NCBI RefSeq assembly: GCF_022698165.1
Contig: NZ_JALDAY010000001.1
Coordinates: forward strand, 248,001 to 312,000
Reading direction: 5' to 3'
Origin: Streptomyces cylindrosporus
Lineage (GTDB): Bacteria > Actinomycetota > Actinomycetes > Streptomycetales > Streptomycetaceae
Length of the DNA: 64,000 nt
Of the stretch, positions 1 to 7,899 are shown in pieces. Both the position numbers and the translations under genes were made by a program. The notes beneath the pieces were generated by a model. That model had not been told where the DNA came from. It was given only the letters and a program-made list of their open reading frames with translations, and ran no database searches. The stretch's first letter is position 1, and each line of letters opens with the position of its first letter.

Positions 1-702
1 GTGCAGGATGCTCCCCGGCTCGATTCCGAGCTCTTTTACGAGATGGCGTCGTATATCACGGAAAACGGTCAACGCGTCACCGCGTCTGCCTGATCTGTGA
101 AGTGCTGTCATGAGTAGACTCGCAGCGCGTTCACGGAGAGGATGTTCGATGACAAGAGAGGTCAGATCTCTGATCGCGTCGTGTACTCGACCAGCTTCAA
201 GGACAGCCGTGGCGTGCTCCTCGAGTGCGGAGAGCCGTTCCTCCTCCATGTAGACACCGGCCGTTGATGTCAGCCACTGGCCCGCCACGCCCGAGAGCGG
301 CGGGCCGTGCCACAAGTCGAGTGCCTTGCCCAGCAATTCGCCCGCTCGCACGGCATCGGACTTCTGGGCCATGTCGACCAGATGTCGAAAGCGATGAAGA
401 TCCACCTGCTCTTTGTCTGCACGCAGTGAATACCCTTGCAGGTGAGTGGATATCTCGTTTTCAGGGAAATCCTTCAAGATGCGCCTGAGTTTGGATACGT
501 ATCCTTGTACGGCGTTACGGGCAGAATTCGGTGGCTCCTCTCCCCATAGTGCACGCACTATGCTATCTATTGGGACGACTTGATTGGAATTCAGCAGCAG
601 CGTCGACAGGACGCTGCGCTGTTGCGGGGTCGTGTGCCCCAGCGGCTGGCCCTCGTGCCAGATCCCCACAGGTCCAAGAAGTCGGAATTCTACCCGATTC
701 AC
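1..702 (-). CDS. SARP family transcriptional regulator (3' end outside window)
   Basis: This is the first 234 codons of a Streptomyces antibiotic regulatory protein (AfsR/SARP family), read on the minus strand from GTG at 702; the reading frame stays open to the window edge. The start follows a GGGGGG ribosome site about six bases upstream. Residues 1 to about 95 form the OmpR-like winged-helix domain (FRLLGPVGIW start, then RALWGEEPPNSARNAVQGYV and a KLRRIL recognition region). From about residue 100 the bacterial transcriptional activation domain begins (QVDLHRFRHLV, EHPLRERAASLLMTALHRSG, ending in ELGIEPG). SARPs bind heptamer direct repeats spaced by 11 bp and recruit RNA polymerase. Such a repeat lies at 1069-1097, in front of the divergent protease gene, so that gene is a likely target. 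Whether the protein is a short SARP or a long AfsR-type with an NB-ARC domain cannot be seen. Confidence 0.93.
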   Translation of the reverse strand, partial: MNRVEFRLLGPVGIWHEGQPLGHTTPQQRSVLSTLLLNSNQVVPIDSIVRALWGEEPPNSARNAVQGYVSKLRRILKDFPENEISTHLQGYSLRADKEQVDLHRFRHLVDMAQKSDAVRAGELLGKALDLWHGPPLSGVAGQWLTSTAGVYMEEERLSALEEHATAVLEAGRVHDAIRDLTSLVIEHPLRERAASLLMTALHRSGRRGDALTVFRDIRRHLVKELGIEPGSILH

Positions 703-1068
703 TCGAGCCCCCCTCAGATGTAGCTCGCCCACCCCAGCGATACCACCAATTTACCTTAACAATACCCTCTGTCCTGCCTCGATTTTCTCAAAGTCACCCT
801 TTCGTGGCGATCTGTCGGGTTTTCCTGTGTGGAACCTGTCAGTGCGCAATCGGGCGGGTTGAATGTTCTGTTTCGGTGTCGGGCCGTCGGCTTCGACTGC
901 TTTGCGGCGTTGGCGGAGTGGTGCCGGTCTGCTTCTCGAAGGTGGGTTTGCCGACCGCCGCCCAGGTGTTGCCAGGTGGCATCGCGATCGCCCGCTGTAG
1001 CTGTCGGCACGCCATGCCCGGTCGGGGAAGTAGCCGCCCCTGGACGCCGCTGGGGAACTCACGGTCTG
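703..1068. other. Non-coding divergent intergenic region
   Basis: This stretch separates the SARP gene from the first protease. It is more AT-rich than the surrounding chromosome (for example TTTACCTTAACAATACC near 751). Open frames crossing it show no family features, and I see no convincing gene. It must hold the SARP promoter and possibly upstream activator sites. Confidence 0.5.
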
Positions 1069-1112
1069 TTTCAGCGCACTTTCAGCGCGTTTTCAGCGGC
1101 CAAGTCGAACAT
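1069..1112 (+). promoter_or_regulatory. Candidate SARP operator with promoter -10
   Basis: TTTCAGC occurs three times, at 1069-1075, 1080-1086 and 1091-1097, each separated by exactly 4 bp, so the period is 11 bp. SARP regulators recognise heptameric direct repeats of this geometry placed about 8 bp upstream of the -10 box. Here GAACAT (1107-1112) follows the last heptamer by 9 bp and could serve as the -10. No good -35 is visible, as is usual for SARP-activated promoters. The element faces the serine protease at 1207 and lies between it and the divergent SARP gene. PhoP boxes also use 11-bp direct repeats, so a PhoP or AfsR site is the main alternative. Confidence 0.65.
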
Positions 1113-1206
1113 GCTCTCGCATTCAGGTGCTGCGGAGTCGACCGGCGGGGTCCACCGGGACGGCCGTAGCCCAGTGGCTCTACTGGACGAACGGATCGCA
1201 ACGACT

Positions 1207-2016
1207 ATGAGACTCCGCTCCCTTCTTGCGACTGTGGCTGTGGCCGCGTCCTTGGCCGTCGCCAGCTCGACAGCTCTGGTATCGCCGGCTGTTGCTGCCG
1301 AACTGGCGGATGACGGAGAGGTTCTGGCACTCCCTCAGGCTTCGGGAGACGACAGTGAATCGCCTGCCGTCGTCAACGGCGAAGCCGCTACGTCGGCCAG
1401 TGGTATGGGCGCGCTGCTCCTGGATGGTGAGTTCCGCTGTTCCGCCTCCTTGGTCGCTGCCGAATGGGTGCTGACCGCGAAGCACTGCGTCCTCGACATC
1501 GAGGGCGACGGGGCGAAGTTGTCGCCAGACCGGTTGTCGGTCCGGGTCAAGAGCCTCGACCGCACGAGCGGTGGCGGCGTGGTGAACGTCGAATACACCA
1601 AGGTGCGAACCAGCCACGACATTGCGCTCCTGCACCTCACCCGCTCGGCCAACGCCGAGTACGTGCGTCTACCGACAAAGAACCCGGCCGTGGGGACCAC
1701 CAACTACATCTTCGGGTGGGGCTCGACCAACGGCTACAGCGGCGCGTCCACCTACCTCAAGCGCGCGACGGTCGAGGTCACCGACACCGACGCCGTGGAC
1801 TACTACGGCGGTCAGGCCATCCGTAGCTACAAGATCAACGGTTACGCCTGCTACGGAGACTCCGGCGGCCCGCAGTTCAAGCTCGTCGACGGCCTGCGCT
1901 ACCAGGTCGGCGTGCTGTCCACGGTCACCAGCAGTGGCGGTGTCTGCCAGGGCTACCAGACCTACGCGAGTGTGCCGGCCAGCCTCGACTGGATCAACGA
2001 AGTGGCCGGTCTGTGA
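1207..2016 (+). CDS. Secreted S1 family serine protease (copy 1 of tandem pair)
   Basis: A 269-aa chymotrypsin-fold (S1) protease exported by a Sec signal peptide (residues 1-31, ending SPAVAA). A short propeptide runs to about residue 54. The mature enzyme probably begins at VVNG (55-58), the equivalent of IVGG in trypsin. The catalytic triad is His93 (LTAKHC), Asp138 (TSHDIALLHL) and Ser219 (GDSGGP). Cys78-Cys94 and Cys215-Cys247 can form the usual disulfides. The residue six before the serine, which sets P1 preference, is Tyr213 and not Asp, so trypsin-like cleavage after Arg/Lys is unlikely. The frame is open further upstream, but ATG 1207 gives a clean signal peptide. A paralogue follows 59 bp downstream, and the candidate SARP operator lies upstream. 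Confidence 0.93.
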   Translation: MRLRSLLATVAVAASLAVASSTALVSPAVAAELADDGEVLALPQASGDDSESPAVVNGEAATSASGMGALLLDGEFRCSASLVAAEWVLTAKHCVLDIEGDGAKLSPDRLSVRVKSLDRTSGGGVVNVEYTKVRTSHDIALLHLTRSANAEYVRLPTKNPAVGTTNYIFGWGSTNGYSGASTYLKRATVEVTDTDAVDYYGGQAIRSYKINGYACYGDSGGPQFKLVDGLRYQVGVLSTVTSSGGVCQGYQTYASVPASLDWINEVAGL

Positions 2017-2075
2017 GAGGCGCGTTCACGGCCTCTCGTCAATTTCCCGTCTCGTCACTATCAGAAGGATGAGCT

Positions 2076-2897
2076 TTGAGAATTCGTACGTTCGTGACTG
2101 CGGCCGCGATCATCGGAGCGAGCCTGTTCGGAGCCGGTACGCCGTCCGCGATGGCGGATGACACAGACCTCGCCGAGTTCCTGCCGATCGGCGCCACTGG
2201 CGACGGCGTGACCGAGGACCCGGCGATTGTGAACGGTGAGGCCGCGGACTCGGCGGACGGCATAGCCGCGATCCTGTACGACAACGATGACGCGGGCACG
2301 GGACGAGGCAATCTGCTCTGCTCCGGATCCATCATCGCCGAACGGTGGATTCTCACTGCGAAGCACTGCTTCTCGGAGACAGGGATCGGCCAGGATGCCT
2401 CCAAGATCCAGGTCCGGGTCAAGAGCAAGCAGTACAACGCCGGTGGTGGCGTGATCGAGGTGGACGACATCAAGTTGCGCACCAACCACGACATTGCCCT
2501 GCTCCACCTCACCCGCGACGCGAACGCCGAGCACGTACGTCTGGCGAGCGCCAGTCCCGTGGAGGGCACCACGAACTACATCTTCGGCTGGGGATCGCAG
2601 AGCAAGATGGGTGGTTCCCCGTCCGTGAACCTCAAGCGGGCGACCATCAAGGTCAGCGACATCGACGGCGACGACTGGATCGGCGGACGGGGCATCAAGA
2701 GCTCGAAGGGCAACGGCATTGCCTGTTCCGGAGACTCCGGCGGTCCGCAGTTCAAGCTCGTCGACGGCCTGCGTTACCAGGTCGGCGTGACTTCCTGGAC
2801 GAGTTACAACACGTCGACCCATGTCTGCGTCGGCCCCATGGGGGCCGCCACCGTCCCCACCAGCCTTGACTGGATCAACGAGGTAGCAGGCCTCTAG
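2076..2897 (+). CDS. Secreted S1 family serine protease (copy 2 of tandem pair)
   Basis: A 273-aa paralogue of the preceding protease. It uses a TTG start at 2076, chosen because GAAGGA lies about seven bases upstream and the resulting N-terminus is a signal peptide (about residues 1-27, ending PSAMA). Mature IVNG starts at residue 51. The triad is His97, Asp139 (TNHDIALLHL) and Ser221 (CSGDSGGPQFKL). The S1-pocket position is Ile215, so the specificity is not trypsin-like and probably differs from copy 1 (Tyr). Blocks such as QFKLVDGLRYQVGV and the C-terminal LDWINEVAGL are identical in both copies, which points to local duplication. The 59-bp gap has no terminator, so the pair is probably co-transcribed. 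A hairpin follows at 2935. Confidence 0.93.
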   Translation: MRIRTFVTAAAIIGASLFGAGTPSAMADDTDLAEFLPIGATGDGVTEDPAIVNGEAADSADGIAAILYDNDDAGTGRGNLLCSGSIIAERWILTAKHCFSETGIGQDASKIQVRVKSKQYNAGGGVIEVDDIKLRTNHDIALLHLTRDANAEHVRLASASPVEGTTNYIFGWGSQSKMGGSPSVNLKRATIKVSDIDGDDWIGGRGIKSSKGNGIACSGDSGGPQFKLVDGLRYQVGVTSWTSYNTSTHVCVGPMGAATVPTSLDWINEVAGL

Positions 2898-2934
2898 GCC
2901 TAGGCCTCCAGCCTGTCGGAACAACCGACCCAGC

Positions 2935-2967
2935 GCTGTGTCCGTGCCTTCGCGGCTCGGGCACAGC
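2935..2967 (+). terminator. Hairpin downstream of the protease pair
   Basis: GCTGTGTCCG (2935-2944) pairs with CGGGCACAGC (2958-2967) with one G-U pair, giving a 10-bp stem. No T tract follows, which is common for Streptomyces terminators. Confidence 0.5.
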
Positions 2968-3181
2968 ACCGCGTCATACGTCACGGAGAGACCGATGTTT
3001 TGGGGCTGAGGCGCGGGTCCGTACCGCCCTGGCGACTCCCCAGGCGCCGTCATCGAGGTGCTCGGCAAAGAACCGTACGGAGTCTTTCTTTGCGCGGCAA
3101 ATGCAAGGCACTACAGGCCGTTGCATGGAAAGCTTCCTGATGGAGTCGTTGTTACGCGCGTTTGGTGTCACGAAATTCTGC
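2968..3181. other. Non-coding gap before the PLD-like gene
   Basis: About 210 bp of mixed composition between the protease terminator and the promoter of the phospholipase D-like gene. I see no gene, repeat or recognisable remnant in it. Confidence 0.4.
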
Positions 3182-3209
3182 TTTACATCGCCTTTTCGTG
3201 TCGTATGAT
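3182..3209 (+). promoter_or_regulatory. Leaderless promoter of the PLD-like gene
   Basis: TTTACA (3182-3187), 16 bp, then TATGAT (3204-3209) resembles a HrdB-type promoter. The -10 ends six bases before GTG 3216, so transcription would begin at the start codon. No ribosome binding site is present, which agrees with leaderless translation. Confidence 0.6.
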
Positions 3210-3215
3210 GTGCCG

Positions 3216-4385
3216 GTGATGAAAGAAAATTTCAACCGCCTACGGCGCTCGTTCCAGCTCGCTTTTCTGCTCATTATGTCATTGATGGCGGCAGTGGTTT
3301 CCGCGCCCCCCGCTGCCGCCATAGACGGAACCTGTGAGGAATCCGGCAACTATGAGGTCTGCTTCACCTACGGAGGTGGAATCGAGGACCGTCTGATTGC
3401 GGCCAAGATCAAGGCCAAGATTGATGCCACGGCAGCAGCCGCGGCCGACGGTGAGACCGGTGACTACATTCGCGTTGCGCTGTACAACTGGGATGTCGAC
3501 GGAGGTGGTACTGCAATCGCCAATTCGCTTGCTGCCGCCGCGGAATCCGGCGTGAGCGTGCGGGTCGTGATCGGCCCGTCGAGTCAAGATATCGCAGATA
3601 TACTCAGTGCCGCAGATATTGACTGGAAGTACTGCGGAAATTCCTGCATGGATGCCGATCACGGCTCCATGCACAACAAGTTCTTTGTGATTAAAAAGGG
3701 TGACACGAAGCTGGTGCTTCAGAGTTCCAGCAACCTGGGTAAGTGGCAGGCGCAGCATGCGCAGAACCTGCTGATCAGTCGTGATGACGCCCAGTTGTTC
3801 TCCGCCTATGTGAACTACTGGCGTCGTCTGTACGCGGGTGGCTGGACGTATGACGGTGTTACCTGGAGCACTGACGCCAGCAGGACGATCGACGGCAGCA
3901 ACGACCTGTCGAAGGCCTACTTCTTCCCGCAACCCGACAGCAACCGCGTAGCTGATGTTCTGGGCAATGTCAGCGCATGTGAGGACGGCAACGACCGCAT
4001 CTGGCTGGAGGCGAGCCTGGTTGAGGACGAAGCCTATGCTCGGGAGATCATCACTGAGCTCAACCGGCTCCAGAACCTCGGCTGTGACGTCAAGATCATC
4101 GTCCAGGAGCAGTCCGGTAAGGACATCATCGAGAAATACGGTGTCGACGACATCCAGATCGGCTGTGATGGTTGGAGCCACAACAAGCTGCTCCTGATCG
4201 ACGCGAAGTACGCCAGCGAGTGGCGCAAGGCCGTTTTCGTCGGCTCCTACAACCTCACCGAGAACTCGGCGCATCGGGCCAACGACGTGATGCTGCGTGT
4301 CATCGACGGGTGGGTCACCAACCGATACATCGACCAGTTCCAGACGCTGTGGACACACCCACACGACTGTGACCAGGGCACCTGA
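3216..4385 (+). CDS. Secreted phospholipase D-like protein
   Basis: A protein of about 389 aa with a signal peptide (hydrophobic LAFLLIMSLMAAVVSAPPAAA, cleavage near residue 34) and two phospholipase D (HKD) modules. Numbering from Met 3219, the C-terminal motif is canonical: His321-x-Lys323-x4-Asp328, followed by GSYNLT near 342. The N-terminal module has His152-x-Lys154, but the aspartate position is Lys159, and SSSN replaces the GS/N tail. PLD enzymes use one His from each module for phosphodiester transfer. Substrates could be phospholipids, nucleic acids or cell-wall polymers, and the sequence does not decide. Four or more cysteines suggest extracellular disulfides. The start is GTG 3216 if leaderless; ATG 3219 is the alternative and changes only one residue. 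It neighbours the secreted proteases in an island-like region. Confidence 0.85.
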   Translation: MMKENFNRLRRSFQLAFLLIMSLMAAVVSAPPAAAIDGTCEESGNYEVCFTYGGGIEDRLIAAKIKAKIDATAAAAADGETGDYIRVALYNWDVDGGGTAIANSLAAAAESGVSVRVVIGPSSQDIADILSAADIDWKYCGNSCMDADHGSMHNKFFVIKKGDTKLVLQSSSNLGKWQAQHAQNLLISRDDAQLFSAYVNYWRRLYAGGWTYDGVTWSTDASRTIDGSNDLSKAYFFPQPDSNRVADVLGNVSACEDGNDRIWLEASLVEDEAYAREIITELNRLQNLGCDVKIIVQEQSGKDIIEKYGVDDIQIGCDGWSHNKLLLIDAKYASEWRKAVFVGSYNLTENSAHRANDVMLRVIDGWVTNRYIDQFQTLWTHPHDCDQGT

Positions 4386-4393
4386 GACGCACT

Positions 4394-4410
4394 GAGCCCT
4401 TTCGGGGCTC
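4394..4410 (+). terminator. Short hairpin after the PLD-like gene
   Basis: GAGCCC (4394-4399) pairs with GGGCTC (4405-4410) around a TTTCG loop, just after the stop codon. It probably ends the accessory segment. No T tract follows. Confidence 0.5.
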
Positions 4411-4622
4411 GCGACATACGAGGCTCCCGTGCCGCTGAGAGGGGTTCAAGCCTCGACTCACTGCCGCGGGGGCCTCGTTGGTCGTCAGTCCCGTTGCACT
4501 CGACCAGGCTGAGCGGGGCTGCCTTCTCCCAAGAGGGGACTGCCAACTGTTGGACAGATACGCGGTGCCCACCACTGTTCGCGTAGATTGCTGCCACGCG
4601 CAAGGAAGTGGGGACAACGCAG
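4411..4622. other. proB upstream region
   Basis: About 210 bp without a gene. A loose inverted repeat (CGAGGC near 4420 against GCCTCG near 4471) may form a second hairpin. TAGATT at 4584-4589 is a plausible -10 for proB. Confidence 0.4.
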
Positions 4623-5747
4623 GTGGCAAGCGCTAGGCAGGCCGTGGCCGAAGCCCGCAGGATCGTCGTCAAGGTGGGCTCCTCTTCGCTGACCACCGCC
4701 GCGGGCGGTCTCGACGCCGACCGGGTCGACGCGCTCGTCGACGTCCTCGCCAAGAGCCGCAGCGGGGGAGAGAAGGAGATCGTCCTCGTCTCCTCCGGTG
4801 CCATCGCCGCCGGTCTCGCCCCCCTCGGCCTGCGCCGCCGCCCCCGTGACCTGGCCCGGCAGCAGGCCGCCGCCAGTGTCGGCCAGGGGCTGCTCGTCGC
4901 CCGCTACACCGCCTCCTTCGCCCGCTACGGCGTCCGCGTCGGCCAGGTGCTGCTGACCAGCGACGACATGAGCCGCCGCGCCCACCACCGCAACGCCTCC
5001 CGCACCCTTGACAAGCTGCTCGCGATGGGCGCCTTCCCGATCGTCAACGAGAACGACACCGTCGCCACCGACGAGATCCGCTTCGGCGACAACGACCGGC
5101 TCGCGGCCCTGGTGGCCCACCTCGTCCACGCCGACCTGCTGGTCCTGCTCTCCGACGTCGACGGCGTGTACGACGGCGACCCGAGCAGGCCCGGCACCTC
5201 GCGGATAGCGGAGGTGCGGGGGCCGGAGGATCTCGCGCACGTCGAGATCGGCAGCGCGGGCAGGGCGGGCGTCGGCACGGGCGGCATGGTCACCAAGGTC
5301 GAGGCCGCCCGGATCGCCGCCGCGGCCGGCATCCCGGTCGTCCTCACCAGTGCGGTCCACGCGGCCGAGGCCCTGCACGGCGGCGACACCGGCACGCACT
5401 TCCTGCCCGCGGGCAAGCGCTCCGCGGACCGTCTGCTCTGGCTCCAGCACGCCTCCACCCCGCAGGGCTCGCTGACCCTGGACGACGGTGCGGTACGGGC
5501 TGTGGTGGAGCGCCGCAAGTCGCTGCTGCCGGCCGGGATCGCCGCCGTCGAGGGCGATTTCGTCGCCGGGGACCCGGTGGAGCTGCGGGACGGCGAGGGG
5601 CGGGCGGTGGCGCGCGGGCTCGTCAACTTCGACGCCAAGGAGATTCCCCAGCTGCTCGGACGTTCGACGCGGGAGCTGGCACGGGAGCTGGGACCGGCGT
5701 ACGAACGCGAGGTCGTGCACCGGGACGACCTGGTGGTCCTGGGATGA
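4623..5747 (+). CDS. proB: Glutamate 5-kinase
   Basis: Catalyses ATP-dependent phosphorylation of glutamate to glutamyl 5-phosphate, the first step of proline synthesis, in the cytoplasm. The amino-acid kinase domain shows KVGSSSL, SSGAIAAG, NENDTVATDEIRFGDND, LSDVDGVYDGDP and GTGGMVTK. The C-terminal 95 residues (from about LTLDDGAVRAV) are the PUA domain common in bacterial ProB. The length of about 374 aa fits the family. GTG 4623 is preferred because GGGGA lies eight bases upstream; GTG 4608, five codons earlier, sits directly against its AAGGAA and is less likely. The partner enzyme proA is 0.7 kb downstream, separated by a small conserved gene. Confidence 0.97.
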   Translation: MASARQAVAEARRIVVKVGSSSLTTAAGGLDADRVDALVDVLAKSRSGGEKEIVLVSSGAIAAGLAPLGLRRRPRDLARQQAAASVGQGLLVARYTASFARYGVRVGQVLLTSDDMSRRAHHRNASRTLDKLLAMGAFPIVNENDTVATDEIRFGDNDRLAALVAHLVHADLLVLLSDVDGVYDGDPSRPGTSRIAEVRGPEDLAHVEIGSAGRAGVGTGGMVTKVEAARIAAAAGIPVVLTSAVHAAEALHGGDTGTHFLPAGKRSADRLLWLQHASTPQGSLTLDDGAVRAVVERRKSLLPAGIAAVEGDFVAGDPVELRDGEGRAVARGLVNFDAKEIPQLLGRSTRELARELGPAYEREVVHRDDLVVLG

Positions 5748-5922
5748 GCGTGGCTTCCTGACGCTCGTCAAGGACCGAAAACAGGGGGAACGCCCCGCAA
5801 AACGGCCCGCCCTGAGGTGGACGTTCCGCAAAACCGCCCCACGGACCCTTGCGGCCTGCTCAACTTTGTCTCAGGGACACATTCCGCCGAGCATCGCTCG
5901 ACCCGTGGTGAAGGAGGCCGTC

Positions 5923-6384
5923 GTGAGACGAGTGCGCCCTGGGGCGGCGGCGTCCCGCGACGGCGTCGCCTCCCGTCCGGCCGGCGAGGAGCGCGCCCTG
6001 ACCAGCGTCGCGGCCGGCGACCGCTACGAGGAGCCGGCCGATCTGCCCCGCCTGTGGCACGTCACGCTCAGCGTCTCCGGCAAGGAGGCCCCGCTGAAGG
6101 AGGTGCGGCGCGGCCTGGAGCAGCTGGCCCACGACCACCCCTTTCTGCTGACCAGCAGATACGCCAACGACCACGCGGAGATCCGCTACTGGGAGGAGGC
6201 CCGCGACCTGCACGACGCCGCCGCGGTCGCCCTCCGGCTGTGGGGCGAGCACCGCCAGACCGCGAAGCTGCCGCCCTGGGAGATCGTCGGCCTGGAGGTC
6301 ATCGACCGCGAGACCTACCACCAGCGCCTCGCGGAGGGCTACGGCCCGCCACCGGCTTCTCCCGTCGGCGTGCACCCGTTTTGA
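5923..6384 (+). CDS. Conserved hypothetical protein between proB and proA
   Basis: A 153-aa protein of no known function. GTG 5923 is fixed by AAGGAGG at 5911-5917. The first 40 residues are variable and Arg/Ala-rich. From [13 protein letters not shown] the sequence looks like a compact alpha/beta domain ([40 protein letters not shown]) ending [15 protein letters not shown]. There is no signal peptide or membrane segment. I recall a homologue in the same place in other Streptomyces. Its constant position between proB and proA suggests co-inheritance rather than a proven role in proline synthesis. Confidence 0.85.
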   Translation: MRRVRPGAAASRDGVASRPAGEERALTSVAAGDRYEEPADLPRLWHVTLSVSGKEAPLKEVRRGLEQLAHDHPFLLTSRYANDHAEIRYWEEARDLHDAAAVALRLWGEHRQTAKLPPWEIVGLEVIDRETYHQRLAEGYGPPPASPVGVHPF

Positions 6385-6445
6385 GCCGCCTTGGACAGGT
6401 GTCTCGGGGTTTGGAATCCCTGGTGGTCCGGTCCGCCCCGCGCAC

Positions 6446-6451
6446 TACCCT
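6446..6451 (+). promoter_or_regulatory. proA leaderless -10 box
   Basis: TACCCT ends exactly six bases before ATG 6458, so the transcript would start at the A of the start codon. No Shine-Dalgarno sequence is present. The -35 is not obvious. Confidence 0.6.
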
Positions 6452-6457
6452 TCCCTC

Positions 6458-7744
6458 ATGACCACGCTTTCGCCGTACGACTCCATGTCCCCGGTCAACC
6501 GGGCCGCCTACCGCGCCAAGGCCGCCGCCGCCGACCTCGCCCCGCTGCCGCGCGCGGTCAAGGACGACGCGCTGGCCGCCATCGCGGACGCCCTGGAGGT
6601 CCGTACGAGCGAGATCGTCGAGGCCAACGCGAAGGACATCGCCAAGGCCCGCGAGGCCGGCACCAGCGAGGCGATCATCGACCGGCTCACCCTCACCCCG
6701 GAGCGGGTGCGGGCCATCGCCTCGGACGTACGGGACGTCGTCGCGCTGCCCGACCCGGTCGGCGAGGTCGTCCGCGGCTCGACCCTCCCGAACGGCATCG
6801 ACCTGCGCCAGGTCCGCGTCCCGCTCGGCGTGGTCGGCATCATCTACGAGGCCCGCCCGAACGTCACCGTGGACGCCGCCGCCCTCTGCCTGAAGTCGGG
6901 CAACGCGGTCCTGCTGCGCGGCTCGGCCTCCGCGTACGAGTCGAACACCGCCCTGGTGCGGGTGCTGCGCGACGCCGTGGGCGGGGCGGGCCTGCCCGCC
7001 GACGCCATCCAGCTGGTGCCCGGCGAGAGCCGCGACAGCGTCCGCGAGCTGATGCGGGCCCGCGGCCTGGTCGACGTCCTGATCCCGCGCGGCGGCGCCT
7101 CCCTGATCCAGACGGTCGTCACGGAGTCCATCGTCCCCGTCATCGAGACCGGCACCGGCAACTGCCACGTCTACGTCGACGCCCAGGCCGACCTCGACAT
7201 GGCGATCGACATCCTGATCAACTCCAAGGCCCAGCGGCCCAGCGTCTGCAACGCCGCCGAGACCCTCCTGGTCCACCAGGACATCGCCCCCGAGTTCGTG
7301 CCGCGCGCCCTGGACGCCCTCGCGGAGGCCGGGGTGACCGTGCACGCCGACCCGCGTGTGCTGGCATATGCCAAGGACTCCAAGGCGACCGTCGTCGAGG
7401 CCACCGCGGAGGACTGGGACACCGAGTACCTCTCCTACGACATCGCCGCCGCCGTCGTCGACTCCCTCGACAAGGCCGTCGACCACATCCGGTTGTGGTC
7501 GTCCGGTCACACCGAGGCGATCGTCACCACCTCCCAGCAGGCCGCCCGCCGCTTCACCCAGCTGGTCGACTCCACGACGGTCGCGGTCAACGCCTCCACC
7601 CGCTTCACCGACGGCGGCCAGTTCGGCTTCGGCGCGGAGATCGGCATCTCGACGCAGAAGCTGCACGCCCGGGGACCCATGGGCCTGCCGGAGCTGACGA
7701 GCACCAAGTACATCGTCACCGGCGACGGGCACATCCGGCGCTGA
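6458..7744 (+). CDS. proA: Glutamate-5-semialdehyde dehydrogenase (gamma-glutamyl phosphate reductase)
   Basis: Reduces glutamyl 5-phosphate with NADPH to glutamate 5-semialdehyde, the second step of proline synthesis. It has 428 aa, the usual length. The catalytic cysteine is in [12 protein letters not shown]. Other family blocks are [42 protein letters not shown] and the C-terminal [29 protein letters not shown]. Because TACCCT lies six bases upstream of the ATG and no ribosome site is seen, translation is probably leaderless and the gene has its own promoter rather than relying on proB read-through. Confidence 0.98.
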   Translation: MTTLSPYDSMSPVNRAAYRAKAAAADLAPLPRAVKDDALAAIADALEVRTSEIVEANAKDIAKAREAGTSEAIIDRLTLTPERVRAIASDVRDVVALPDPVGEVVRGSTLPNGIDLRQVRVPLGVVGIIYEARPNVTVDAAALCLKSGNAVLLRGSASAYESNTALVRVLRDAVGGAGLPADAIQLVPGESRDSVRELMRARGLVDVLIPRGGASLIQTVVTESIVPVIETGTGNCHVYVDAQADLDMAIDILINSKAQRPSVCNAAETLLVHQDIAPEFVPRALDALAEAGVTVHADPRVLAYAKDSKATVVEATAEDWDTEYLSYDIAAAVVDSLDKAVDHIRLWSSGHTEAIVTTSQQAARRFTQLVDSTTVAVNASTRFTDGGQFGFGAEIGISTQKLHARGPMGLPELTSTKYIVTGDGHIRR

Positions 7745-7763
7745 GCCGGCGAGGGCACCGCGG

Positions 7764-7789
7764 GGCGCATATGTGCGCGCATATGCGCC
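7764..7789. terminator. 9-bp perfect hairpin after proA
   Basis: GGCGCATAT (7764-7772) and ATATGCGCC (7781-7789) are perfect inverted repeats around an 8-base loop, starting 20 bp after the proA stop. It could end proA transcription. Because its inner part is AT-rich and lies upstream of the 7888 promoter, it could also be a protein-binding dyad. Confidence 0.5.
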
Positions 7790-7887
7790 TGGCAAGCGCG
7801 CCCGGTGCGCGCCCGCCCGGCGCACGAGAGGTGTCTCACAAGGCGGATGAATTTCCATACCGTCTGCCCAAATTGACCCCCCAGGTC

Positions 7888-7893
7888 TACTCT
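7888..7893 (+). promoter_or_regulatory. Leaderless -10 box
   Basis: TACTCT ends six bases before GTG 7900. No ribosome binding site is present. Confidence 0.5.
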
Positions 7894-7899
7894 GGATCC

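Noticed and set aside
829..1206. In-frame upstream extension of the first protease
   Set aside because: It lacks protein character, overlaps the candidate operator and promoter, and would bury the signal peptide inside the protein.
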